This document shows, one piece after another, positions 42,776-51,036 of a stretch of DNA of 64,000 nucleotides. Position 1 is the first letter of the stretch. Each line of letters begins with the position of its first letter. The stretch is taken from the NCBI RefSeq assembly GCF_900101095.1, contig NZ_FNFM01000004.1, positions 372,001-436,000 on the forward strand, in the 5' to 3' direction. The notes under the pieces are model-generated. The model saw only the letters and a program-made list of their open reading frames with translations, was not told the DNA's origin and ran no database searches. The stretch is from Actinopolyspora mzabensis (GTDB lineage Bacteria > Actinomycetota > Actinomycetes > Mycobacteriales > Pseudonocardiaceae). The position numbers were made by a program, and so were the translations under genes.

Positions 42776-44023
42776 TTACCGTCCGAGGACCGCGATCCGC
42801 TGTTGGGCGGCGAAGGCCGCCGCCGGGTAGCGCGGATCGGGCCGGAGGGCGTACTCACGCTGGCACGCTTCCGCGAACTTGATGACGTGCTCGTCCCCGT
42901 GCTCCATCGCGCCGACCAGCAGCTGCGGCCCGGACGGAAGGTCCATGGCGCGCGCGGTGTCCAGACTTCGACGCTCGGGTGAAGCGTCACTGGTGAAAGC
43001 CATCAACAGTGCGACGTGGACTTGCCACATGGTGGCCACCGTAGGACCGTGCTGTTCGGAGGGCAGGTACGGAAGCACCAACCTGATCGCGGCCGGTGCG
43101 GTCACGCCGTGAATGAGCGGAATGGGAAGAATTTCCGGATGGGCGAGGTAAACACCTGCGAATGTGGAGGTCATCTCGCTCAGCAACCACTGCGCACTGT
43201 TCGGCGCGATGTCGTCCAACGCATCGAAGTATCCGGGGAACTCCTCGTCGTCCTGCAGTCGAACGCGCCGCAGCCGTTCCGCGGCCATCGGAGGAGTGAT
43301 CACGCCTTCGGACTCCGGCCGAGGCAGTCTTGCCACGGCCTCTGCAGGACGGTGCTTTCCGATCAACCTGGCGTCGCCGGGTAACCCCGTGTAACGGGCC
43401 GCCCAGTACGCCAGCCCCCGGGCCAACTCGGTCAGTGCCAGATCGCTCGGTGGTTCGGCGGCGGCCACCGAGCGAGTGGCGTGGGCGGTGCGGATCAGTC
43501 CGTGAGTCAGTCCAGCCATCAGCCCGGGAAGCAAGCGGGGCCACCATCGTTCGAGCACCCGCTGCCAGGGGTCTTCGCGGAGCTCACGCCAGAAGAGTCG
43601 TTCCCAGTCCCCGGCACGGTGGAATTGTCCGAGCGCTTCCCGCCACGAGGACTCGTCGGAGGGGTCGATTTCGAACCGGGGGGCCGGAGGATCGTGGTGC
43701 GGCATCGCCTGCTTGTACCCCTCGACCCAACTCGAGACCGCCTCACCGAACCCGAGAACCGCCAGGGCTTCGGCGCCCATCGGGCCGTGGTTGGCCAGAT
43801 CCCCGTTCGTGCCGCGCTCGTAGCCGAGGCCTTCCAAACGTTGCAGTGCCTCACCGACAGCGTCGGCATACCCCTGGGTTCCCAACGGAGCCTCCTGATC
43901 CGGAACGACGATGCGCACACCTGTCCACTCTCCGAGCCGCCGTACGCGTTCCCGGCCGGTCCGCCGACCCTGCGGAAGTGTTGGAACAGAGTCCGTAAGA
44001 CTCGTTCCACGGTGTACTGCCAT
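42776..44023 (-). CDS. questin oxidase-like protein
   Basis: 415 residues if the ATG at 44023 is used; a GTG at 43918 after ggagagtggacag is a good alternative. The family signature is clear: DLANHGPMGAEALAVLGFG then WVEGYKQ, WQRVLERWWPRLLPGLMAGL, THGLIRTAHATRSV and LARGLAYWAARY, with LIHGVTAPAAIRLVLPYLP near the end. In fungi, questin oxidase (GedK) and AflY are Baeyer-Villiger-like enzymes cleaving the central ring of anthraquinones. In this setting an angucyclinone quinone ring is the natural candidate substrate. No flavin motif is visible, as in the fungal proteins. Same operon as the MFS pump downstream. Confidence 0.8.
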   Translation of the reverse strand: MAVHRGTSLTDSVPTLPQGRRTGRERVRRLGEWTGVRIVVPDQEAPLGTQGYADAVGEALQRLEGLGYERGTNGDLANHGPMGAEALAVLGFGEAVSSWVEGYKQAMPHHDPPAPRFEIDPSDESSWREALGQFHRAGDWERLFWRELREDPWQRVLERWWPRLLPGLMAGLTHGLIRTAHATRSVAAAEPPSDLALTELARGLAYWAARYTGLPGDARLIGKHRPAEAVARLPRPESEGVITPPMAAERLRRVRLQDDEEFPGYFDALDDIAPNSAQWLLSEMTSTFAGVYLAHPEILPIPLIHGVTAPAAIRLVLPYLPSEQHGPTVATMWQVHVALLMAFTSDASPERRSLDTARAMDLPSGPQLLVGAMEHGDEHVIKFAEACQREYALRPDPRYPAAAFAAQQRIAVLGR

Positions 44024-44447
44024 CAGCGTCACAACCGCTGTGGGGAAGCTCAACACCGATTTCCTCAAGAATTCGTCAATTCGGTGAAGCGCAGCGGTGG
44101 GAAGGTGGAACGGGAGCAGGAGAAGCTCGACAGCGCAGGTGCTCCGGAAGTCATTGTGGAACCCGTGCAGCTCGGCACGCCCGATCGGCTCGGAACTCCG
44201 ATGCGCAGTGGTCAACTACAGAAAAGTACCGCACGGTTGGATTAATTTCTGCGCGTGAGCTATCCTGATCAGCGGAGAACGTTTCCCGAAGGCGTCGGGG
44301 TGTCGATCCGTTCAGAGAGTCCGGGGTCAAGCAGGAGCGTGCGGCACGAACGAGGGAAGCGCTCCCGCACGCGGAAGTCGAGGTGATGGCCGCCCGTGGT
44401 TACGAAGGGGCACCCGTTTTCGCGATCCTCGAACGCGCCGGAGCCAT
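44024..44447. other. non-coding region
   Basis: 424 bp without a credible gene between the questin-oxidase-like start and the mobile-element remnant. A short AT-rich patch at 44225-44265 may contain a promoter. The region probably marks the right edge of the polyketide cluster. Confidence 0.4.
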
Positions 44448-44472
44448 GAAGGGGACCAGATATATCCCCTTC
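44448..44472. repeat. inverted repeat at the end of the tnpB remnant
   Basis: gaagggga (44448-44455) and tccccttc (44465-44472) form an 8-bp stem. It lies just past the 3' end of the tnpB remnant, where IS200/IS605-type elements carry terminal hairpins. It may be the surviving right end. Confidence 0.4.
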
Positions 44473-44475
44473 CGT

Positions 44476-45040
44476 TCAGGAAACGTGTAAACGTTCCCGA
44501 GCCGTCGCCTTGCGGCGCGGCGTCGGCCCCGGCCCGCTGGGGCGGGGTCTTCCCGCGGCGATACCCGTGGCCAGCGGGGCTGCTCTTGGGTGGGTTTCCA
44601 GCCGACTCGTTTCCGTCGCACCGCAACTCGGGGAGGACGTGCTGCCCCCAGCCTCGGGCGGTCCGGCCATGCGGCGGGCCAGGCGCCGGTTGCGCACCAT
44701 CCCCGACACGTTGAGGTCTTCGACCACCACGGTGTCGAACTGGCGCACCAGTCGGGTGGAGAGCTGGTGCAGCCCGTCGCGGCGCGCGTGGGAGATCCGC
44801 GTGTGCAGCTTGGCGATGCGGACTTGGGCGGTGTGCCACCGGTTCGACGGCTTCCGGCCGGTGCGCTTGTCCGCCAGGGGCGGCGGGCGGCCTGGCGCAG
44901 TAACCGGCGTAGTTCTCGCTGTTGCCGGTCGAGATGTCTCGGGTGGGCGATGGTCTGGCCGGTGGACAGCACGGCCGGGGATTTCACTCCGAGGTGCAAG
45001 CACAGTGTGCCGCCCCGCTCGTTGCCGGGGCGGCAGACCA
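44476..45040 (-). pseudogene. tnpB remnant of an IS200/IS605-family element
   Basis: Pieces of TnpB are found in two frames. The upstream piece (from about 45010) reads LHLGVKSPAVLSTGQTIAHP, the RuvC-I region, but with His where the catalytic Asp (DLGVKS) belongs. The frame changes near 44880 and continues as KPSNRWHTAQVRIAKLHTRI to VVVEDLNVSGMVRNRRLARR, holding the RuvC-II Glu, and then breaks down again. The N-terminal half is missing and the remnant stops a few bases from the 3' end of tRNA-Pro. No transposase tnpA is present. The gene is dead. Confidence 0.8.
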
Positions 45041-45046
45041 TTCCCG

Positions 45047-45123
45047 TGGTCGGGACGGCGGGATTCGAACCCACGACCCCCTGACCCCCAGTCAGGTGCG
45101 CTACCAAGCTGCGCCACGTCCCG
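45047..45123 (-). tRNA. tRNA-Pro (GGG), CCA encoded
   Basis: 77 nt. Acceptor stem cgggacg/cgtcccg, D-arm gcgc...gcgc, anticodon stem cctga/tcagg with loop ctggggg giving anticodon GGG, T-arm gtggg-ttcgaat-cccgc, discriminator A and an encoded CCA. It reads proline codon CCC. All stems pair fully. Confidence 0.95.
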
Positions 45124-45242
45124 CTCTTCTGTTGAACAGTGATCAGCTTACACCACCTTCCACGGTCCGGAGCACGGGGGTGGCCGTTACGTTCACTCGC
45201 CGGTGGCGAGCGATTCGCGCCAGGGGGGCTATCGTCGAGGCG

Positions 45243-45632
45243 ATGGGCAAGCACCGTCCCAACCCCCTGCAGTGGGTCTGGTACACGTTCGGTGGCAGGC
45301 TGCCCGCTCACCTGGCCGAATGGGTACTGCACGACGTGACCTGCCGTACCTGGGTGCTTCGTCACCTTCTCCGCGCTCTGACGCAGCTCGCCCCGTTCTG
45401 CGTGGTGGTGCTGCTGTTGTTGCCGGGCCCGCTCTACATCCGGTGGTCCTCGGTGGCCCTGGGGCTGCTGGTGGGATTGTTCTACTCGGTCAGTGCCATG
45501 GGCGAGAGCTGTGAACACCGCGTGATCAAACACGGCTATCCCCCGGGGATCGGGCGTGAGACCCGCGCGATGTACCGCGAGGTGCGCAGGACCACCCGCG
45601 GCGAGTCGCGCAGGCGCGGACCATCCGAATGA
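45243..45632 (+). CDS. DUF5313 family membrane protein
   Basis: 129 residues from the ATG at 45243. It begins KHRPNPLQWVWYTFGGRLP, the recognisable opening of DUF5313, has two adjacent membrane spans (LAPFCVVVLLLLPGPLYI and VALGLLVGLFYSVSAMG), and ends in a basic tail (REVRRTTRGESRRRG). The function of this actinobacterial family is unknown. It stands alone next to tRNA-Pro on the opposite strand. Confidence 0.8.
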   Translation: MGKHRPNPLQWVWYTFGGRLPAHLAEWVLHDVTCRTWVLRHLLRALTQLAPFCVVVLLLLPGPLYIRWSSVALGLLVGLFYSVSAMGESCEHRVIKHGYPPGIGRETRAMYREVRRTTRGESRRRGPSE

Positions 45633-45806
45633 GCCCACCCGAATGAGCCCCCCCCCGAACGAACTCAGCCGAATGAGCCGCTTCCCGAGTTCGGGCCGTT
45701 CGCGCGCTTCGGTATTGCCCCGGCCCCGGTTCGCCCATAGGTTCGAGACCACGCTGGCCCGAAAGACGGTCCGGTGGCATCAACGGCGGAGCTGACAGGA
45801 GTGACG

Positions 45807-47129
45807 ATGAACGCCGAAGCCGGCTTCGACCCGGGCGGAGAGCACGCACGTTTGGCGCGGCGGCGTGCGGCGGTGATGCCGTCCTGGCTGTCGACCATGT
45901 ACTCCGAGCCGATCGACATCGAGAGCGGATCCGGCAGGCACGTCTGGGACGCCGAGGGGAACCGCTACCTCGACTTCTTCGGCGGCATCCTCACGACCAT
46001 GACCGGTCACGCCGTACCCGAGGTGACCAAGGCCGTGGCCGAGCAGGCGGGCAGGATCCTGCACTCCTCCACGCTGTACCTGAACCGGCCGATGGTGGAC
46101 CTGGCGGAACGGATCGCCGAGTTGTCGGGCCTGGACGACCCCCGGGTCTTCTTCACCACCAGCGGCACCGAGGCCAACGACACCGCCCTGCTGCTGGCCA
46201 CCGGCTATCGGGCCTCCAACCAGATCCTGGCCCTGCGCAACAGCTACCACGGTCGTTCGTTCGCCTCGCTGGCGGTGACCGGCAACCGGAGCTGGTCGCC
46301 GAGCAGCCTCTCACCGGTGCAGACCAGCTACGTCCACGGCACCCGGAGGCGCGGCACCATGCTGGAGGGGTTGAGCGACGGGGAGTTCACCGAGGCCTGC
46401 GTGCGCGATCTGGAGGACACCCTCGATCAGCTGCACGGCAACGTGGCGTGTCTGATCGCCGAACCGATTCAGGGCGTCGGCGGGTTCGCCGCGCCCCCGG
46501 ACGGCCTGTTCGCGCGGTTCAGGGAAGTGCTGGACCGGCACGGCATCCTGTGGATCAGCGACGAGGTGCAGACCGGCTGGGGACGTACCGGCGAGCACTT
46601 CTGGGGCTGGCAGGCGCACGCCGACAACGGCGCGCCGGACGTGGTCACCTTCGCCAAGGGCATCGGCAACGGTCTTCCGATAGCCGGTGTGGTGGCCCGA
46701 GGTGAGGTCATGGACAGCGTCGCCGCGAACTCGATCTCCACGTTCGGCGGCAGTCCGCTGACAGCCGCCGGTGCGCTGGCGAACCTCGACTACCACCAGC
46801 GCCACGATCTCCGGGAGAACGCGCGTCGGGTCGGTGCGGTGCTGCGCGACGAACTGCGGGCCGCCGAATCCCTGAACTCGGTTGCCGAGATCCGCGGCAA
46901 GGGGCTGATGCTCGGTGTGGAACTGGTGCGAGCGGACGGAAACCCCGCCGCCGAGGTGGCCGCCGCCGTCACCGAGCGGGCCCGGGAGCGCGGGGTGCTG
47001 ATCGGTAAAGGGGGACTGGAGGGAAACGTGCTGCGTATCGCCCCGCCGTTGAGCGTCACCGAGGAGGAGGCGACCGAAGGAGCTCGGGCGCTGGTCGAGG
47101 CATTGCGCGCCGCGACGCCCGCCGTGTGA
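45807..47129 (+). CDS. class III PLP-dependent aminotransferase
   Basis: 440 residues from ATG 45807, which has caggagtgacg upstream; 11 codons further upstream are open but lack a site. PLP-binding motifs: SGTEANDTALLLATGY, ISDEVQTGWGRTG (Asp stacking the cofactor), and the Schiff-base Lys in VTFAKGIGNGLPIAG. It belongs to the GabT/alanine-glyoxylate aminotransferase 2 group and converts an omega- or beta-amino donor to an aldehyde or keto acid. The donor cannot be told. The gene is monocistronic. Confidence 0.9.
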   Translation: MNAEAGFDPGGEHARLARRRAAVMPSWLSTMYSEPIDIESGSGRHVWDAEGNRYLDFFGGILTTMTGHAVPEVTKAVAEQAGRILHSSTLYLNRPMVDLAERIAELSGLDDPRVFFTTSGTEANDTALLLATGYRASNQILALRNSYHGRSFASLAVTGNRSWSPSSLSPVQTSYVHGTRRRGTMLEGLSDGEFTEACVRDLEDTLDQLHGNVACLIAEPIQGVGGFAAPPDGLFARFREVLDRHGILWISDEVQTGWGRTGEHFWGWQAHADNGAPDVVTFAKGIGNGLPIAGVVARGEVMDSVAANSISTFGGSPLTAAGALANLDYHQRHDLRENARRVGAVLRDELRAAESLNSVAEIRGKGLMLGVELVRADGNPAAEVAAAVTERARERGVLIGKGGLEGNVLRIAPPLSVTEEEATEGARALVEALRAATPAV

Positions 47130-47332
47130 CGCTCGACCGGGCGTCGTAGTGGCCACGGCCGCGCTCCCGCTTTGCCGGGCGCTAGGCTGGTGGCCGGTAA
47201 GGCGGTTCGCTCCGGCGGGACCGTCCCCAACCCCGTGACGCCCGGGGCCACGGCCCGTGCCGGGTTTCCGGTCGAAATACGGCCACGATCGGTGACCCCG
47301 ACGTGGACAGGACCGAACGAGAAGGCCATTCG

Positions 47333-47992
47333 TTGACACGATCCCAGCAGACCGGCTCCGGCGATCTCGCCGCACCGGCATCCCGCAGCAGTTCGTTGCT
47401 GTCCGAGTACCGCACTTTCGTGAACCGGGCGGTACGCGAACCCGCCACCGTCGGTGCCGTCCTGCCCAGCTCTCCCGTGCTGGCCAGGGAGATGGCAGCT
47501 GTCGTGCCCAGCATCGAACAGCCGGTCGTCGTCGAGCTGGGCCCCGGCACCGGCGCGCTCAGCGGTGCCATCGCCGAGCGCGTCCCCGCGGGGGGACGCC
47601 ACGTCGCCGTCGAGGTCGACCCCGGTATGTGTGAACACCTGCGCACCGAGGCACCCTGGTTGGAGGTCGTACAGGGGGACGCGATGCGACTGGGCGAGTT
47701 GCTCGCCGAGAACGGGATCGAGTCGGCGGACGCCGTCGTCAGCGGGCTGCCCTGGTCACTGTTCGCGCCCGAATCGCAGCGCCGGATCCTGCGCGAGATC
47801 GGTTCCGTACTCGCACCCGGCGGCGGATTCACCACCATCGCCTACGCGCACGCGCTCGGCATGTCGGGTGCCCGGCGATTCCGTGACCGGTTGGGAGCGG
47901 CGTTCGACGAGGTGATCACCTCGCGTACCGTCTGGCGCAACGTGCCACCCGCCCGCGTCTACGTCTGCCGCAGGCCCGTGGCGCCTCGCTGA
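47333..47992 (+). CDS. PmtA-like phospholipid/rRNA-type methyltransferase
   Basis: 219 residues from a TTG at 47333, chosen because gagaagg lies 7 nt before it; a GTG at 47303 would add ten residues. SAM motif I is VVVELGPGTGALSGAIAER, followed by HVAVEVDPGMCEHLR and a post-I region VVQGDAMRLGELL. VVSGLPWSLF resembles the N/D-PPY-like motif of PmtA and KsgA. The N-terminal helix RTFVNRAVREPATVGAVLPS is typical of phosphatidylethanolamine N-methyltransferase-like proteins. The true lipid or other substrate is not known. Confidence 0.8.
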   Translation: MTRSQQTGSGDLAAPASRSSSLLSEYRTFVNRAVREPATVGAVLPSSPVLAREMAAVVPSIEQPVVVELGPGTGALSGAIAERVPAGGRHVAVEVDPGMCEHLRTEAPWLEVVQGDAMRLGELLAENGIESADAVVSGLPWSLFAPESQRRILREIGSVLAPGGGFTTIAYAHALGMSGARRFRDRLGAAFDEVITSRTVWRNVPPARVYVCRRPVAPR

Positions 47993-48031
47993 GCTTCGGG
48001 CTGAGCTTCCGGTCGGCAGGGCGGGGAACAC

Positions 48032-49567
48032 TCACATCTTCCGGATCCGGGGCCACAGCTCGGACCAGCTAAGCCGGGGCTCGGTGTAGAGGGTGACGGC
48101 GACGCCGCGCGCGATGTTGACCACGTTGTGCTCGCTTCGCACGGTGTCCAGCTGCCGCCGCTCGCCGAAGTGGGGCGCCAGCGGATGCTCGCTGCCGACG
48201 TAGAGCATCGCGCGCGCCGAGTCGGGCGGGGCTCCGAAGAACCAGTACCCGCGGTGCGGGCTGTGGACCCGGGGTAACCCGAGTTCCCGCCCGTGCACGT
48301 CCAGCGCCGCCGCCATCGGGTAGTTCGCCGCGACCACGACGGTGTCCTCGCGCAGCCCTGCGGGCAGCTCGCGGTAGGCGCTCGCGGTGGTTCGTGCCAG
48401 CGCTCGCCATCCCGTCTCGTACATTCTGCTGTAGCTGGGCAGCTCGGGGTGGGCGGCCAACAGCGGCAGGGGATAGATGGGTAGCAGCGCGATCGGCAGC
48501 AACGCCGACAGCGGGTATACCACCCACGGGACCCAACGGGCCCTGTTGTGCCCGCGCAGTTCGCGGCGGTGCCGCAGCCCCACCGCCCCCGCGGCGAACA
48601 GCAGCCCGAACGTTCCCGCCGGATAGTTCGGTCTGCCACTGGCCGCGAGGAAGAACAGCACCAGGCCCAGTACCGTCCAGCCCAGGAACCGGTACTCGGC
48701 GAGTTCGGGAGCTCGCAGCAGTTGCCACAGCCCGTAGCAGCACAGCACGGCGCCCACCGCGATCCCGGAGTAGAGCAGCGCGTTCGGCACGAACAGCAGG
48801 CGCCGTGTCTCACCAGCCACCACCGCCCCCATGTCCAGGGCGGGCCAGCCGTTCCGGTGCTGCCACAGCAGGGTCGGAAGGGAGGTGGCCAGTACTGTTC
48901 CGGCGCCGAGCCACAACGCGGGACGGCGCAGCATCCGGCGGGGGCCGACGGCGGAAACGGCCAGCAGCACCGCCAAGCACAGCAGGATCACCTGGAACTT
49001 GGTCTGCACTCCGACCACGACGACTGCTGTCGCGCTCCAGATCAGCCGGTCCCTGCGAAACCCGGCGTGGTGCCACCTGCTCCAGCGGACCAGCAACCAC
49101 AGGATCAGGCCCCACTCCAGTGGTGCCAGCGTGGCCGCCGCCAGCCAGTGACCGCTCAGCAGCAGCCACGGCGAGATCGCGTAGGCAGCGGCCGCCAGGG
49201 TCTGCGCCCGGTGATCCCCGCCGAGGTCCCGGGCGATCAGGGCGGTTAGCACGATTCCGCCCGCGGTCACCAGGGCTGGGACGAGCCGCAGCACGAGCAA
49301 GGAGTCCGAAGCCAGCACGTCGGCCCACCGCGCCAGCAACGGGACCAGCGGTTGCTGGTCCATATAGCCCCAGTCCAGGTAGTGCTTGCCCGCGGCCAGG
49401 AAGTACAACTCGTCCGAGAGATAGCCGTAGCGAGGGCTGAGCAGCAGCAACAGGGCGCTGACGGCTCCCGCGAGCAGCAGTACCGGCACGCGTGCGAACG
49501 AGGTGGCCCTCATCGCCCCACACGTGCTCGGGTTGCGCTGCTCGGCTGTGGACAGGGACGCGGACAC
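48032..49567 (-). CDS. GT39-family membrane glycosyltransferase
   Basis: 511 residues with about 11 membrane spans. The first loop carries the DE acidic pair (YGYLSDELYFLAAGKHYLDW) and YMDQQPLVPLLARW, characteristic of PMT/ArnT-like GT-C enzymes, which use polyprenyl-phosphate sugars. A soluble C-terminal region (about 400-500) lies outside the membrane. It probably adds a sugar to a cell-wall or secreted acceptor. GTG start at 49567. It faces the TetR gene across 180 bp. Confidence 0.88.
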   Translation of the reverse strand: MSASLSTAEQRNPSTCGAMRATSFARVPVLLLAGAVSALLLLLSPRYGYLSDELYFLAAGKHYLDWGYMDQQPLVPLLARWADVLASDSLLVLRLVPALVTAGGIVLTALIARDLGGDHRAQTLAAAAYAISPWLLLSGHWLAAATLAPLEWGLILWLLVRWSRWHHAGFRRDRLIWSATAVVVVGVQTKFQVILLCLAVLLAVSAVGPRRMLRRPALWLGAGTVLATSLPTLLWQHRNGWPALDMGAVVAGETRRLLFVPNALLYSGIAVGAVLCCYGLWQLLRAPELAEYRFLGWTVLGLVLFFLAASGRPNYPAGTFGLLFAAGAVGLRHRRELRGHNRARWVPWVVYPLSALLPIALLPIYPLPLLAAHPELPSYSRMYETGWRALARTTASAYRELPAGLREDTVVVAANYPMAAALDVHGRELGLPRVHSPHRGYWFFGAPPDSARAMLYVGSEHPLAPHFGERRQLDTVRSEHNVVNIARGVAVTLYTEPRLSWSELWPRIRKM

Positions 49568-49747
49568 CGAAGCTCCTCCAAGTGGACTCGACCACGATCA
49601 GCTTAGGGCCCTCCTCGGCCGTGCGGGAGCACGTGCCCGAGTCCGGTCGGTCCCGGGAAAAGGCCTGTCCGCGAGCGGTGCGGGAGTCCTCGCCGGGCGG
49701 GGCGTCCGCCCCCTGATTTCCGGCGAACTCGCGCGTGCGCCCGGATA

Positions 49748-50377
49748 ATGTCGCTGATGACCGGCGGGAATCGGACGAGTGGCAGGGAGCGTGGTTCCGG
49801 GCGCAGGGCGGAGCTGTTGGCCATGGCGGCTCGGATGTTCGCGACTCGCGGTGTCGCGGCCACCACGATGCGTGAGATCGCCGACGAGGCAGGGATACTG
49901 CCCGGCAGTCTCTACCACCATTTCGATTCGAAGGAGGCGATGGTCGACGAGATCCTGCGGGAGTACCTGAACGCGCAGCTGGAGCGGTTCCGACGAGTGG
50001 TCGACGCCGGTCACGACCCGCACACCACGGTGGGCGAGCTGATTCACGAGGCGTTCGCGGCGTTGCATCGCCATCGGTGGGCGATGGCCGTCCTGCACAA
50101 CGAGGCCGGGTACCTGGCGGGATTCGACCGGTTCGGCTACATCGACACCGCGAACCGCGACTTCGAACGCATCTGGGTACGTGTGCTGCGGCAGGGGCAG
50201 CGGATGGGGGTGTTTCGCGCCGAGCTCAGTCCCCGGTTGGCGCACCGGTTCATTCGGGATTCCGTCTCCGCCGCCGTGCGCTGGTACAACCCCAGTGGTC
50301 GCATGAGCGTCCAAGGGATCGCGGAGCAGTACACCCGCATTTTCCGCGACGGCATGGTGGTTCCCGAGCGGGGCTGA
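49748..50377 (+). CDS. TetR-family regulator
   Basis: 209 residues. N-terminal helix-turn-helix LLAMAARMFATRGVAATTMR then IADEAGILPGSLYHHFDSKE. The C-terminal domain (RWAMAVLHNEAGYLAGFDRF) is of the KstR2/TetR_C_33-like type often tied to lipid or sterol degradation, though no such genes adjoin it. ATG 49748 or 49757 are both possible; neither has a strong site. It may control the divergent membrane glycosyltransferase. Confidence 0.87.
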   Translation: MSLMTGGNRTSGRERGSGRRAELLAMAARMFATRGVAATTMREIADEAGILPGSLYHHFDSKEAMVDEILREYLNAQLERFRRVVDAGHDPHTTVGELIHEAFAALHRHRWAMAVLHNEAGYLAGFDRFGYIDTANRDFERIWVRVLRQGQRMGVFRAELSPRLAHRFIRDSVSAAVRWYNPSGRMSVQGIAEQYTRIFRDGMVVPERG

Positions 50378-51036
50378 CCCGCGAGCGACGGGCACGAGGT
50401 GGCGTTGCATTCCACGAGTCGTGCAGCGCGCGAACACCTCGGCTTCCCAGCCGGGGGAGTCGCCCGAGCGTCGTGTGCGGGGTTGTAGCTGCCGCCCGGT
50501 AGTGGGAAAGTCACCGTTGGGTATGGCGGAAATCACATTCCTTTTTTCGGACGACTAGCGAGAAATCGTGCTGCCGATCAGGTGTCTCGCGGAATGGGCG
50601 CCCGCCGTTTCGAATGCACGAGCGGAAACGGGTTCGTGCGCCACCTGCTCCGCAGCCGCTCGCGTTTTCGGAGGCACGGCACGAACGGCACGAGCCGAGC
50701 CGTTCGTGCCGTGCCTGCCCACCTCGCTCGACCGTCGCCCCGTGGGGAGCCCCGCGCGGCGAGCAGGTCGCGGTGGTTTTCGCTCTCGCGTGCGGTATTC
50801 GCTCCTGTCACTGCGGTTTTCGTTTCCGTGCTGGCTCGCGGTTCCCCGGTCCCGCGCGGAACGGAGTTTCCCGGAAAACGGAATGCGACGACTGCCGAGT
50901 TCGTTGTGCCACGAGTATGCTGCGGACGGGTTGCGGCTTGATCGCCGGACGCGGCTCACGGTACGAACAGCGGCGGTGGACGAGTCACCCATTCCGCGAT
51001 GGGGACTTCCTCGCACGGTGAAAGGGAACTGGTCAA
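50378..51036. other. 659-bp gap between TetR and korA
   Basis: No credible gene. The region contains the 18-bp hairpin described separately and, further right, a moderately AT-rich stretch (50765-50930) that may hold the korA promoter. Confidence 0.45.
50672..50716. repeat. 18-bp perfect inverted repeat
   Basis: aggcacggcacgaacggc (50672-50689) is matched exactly by 50699-50716 with a 9-nt loop. It lies 295 bp after the TetR stop and 320 bp before korA. It could be a terminator, but the distance and lack of a T-tract leave this open. Confidence 0.55.

Noticed and set aside
44327-45117. Functional TnpB nuclease with guide RNA
   Set aside because: The RuvC-I Asp is His, the reading frame is broken and the N-terminal half is missing.
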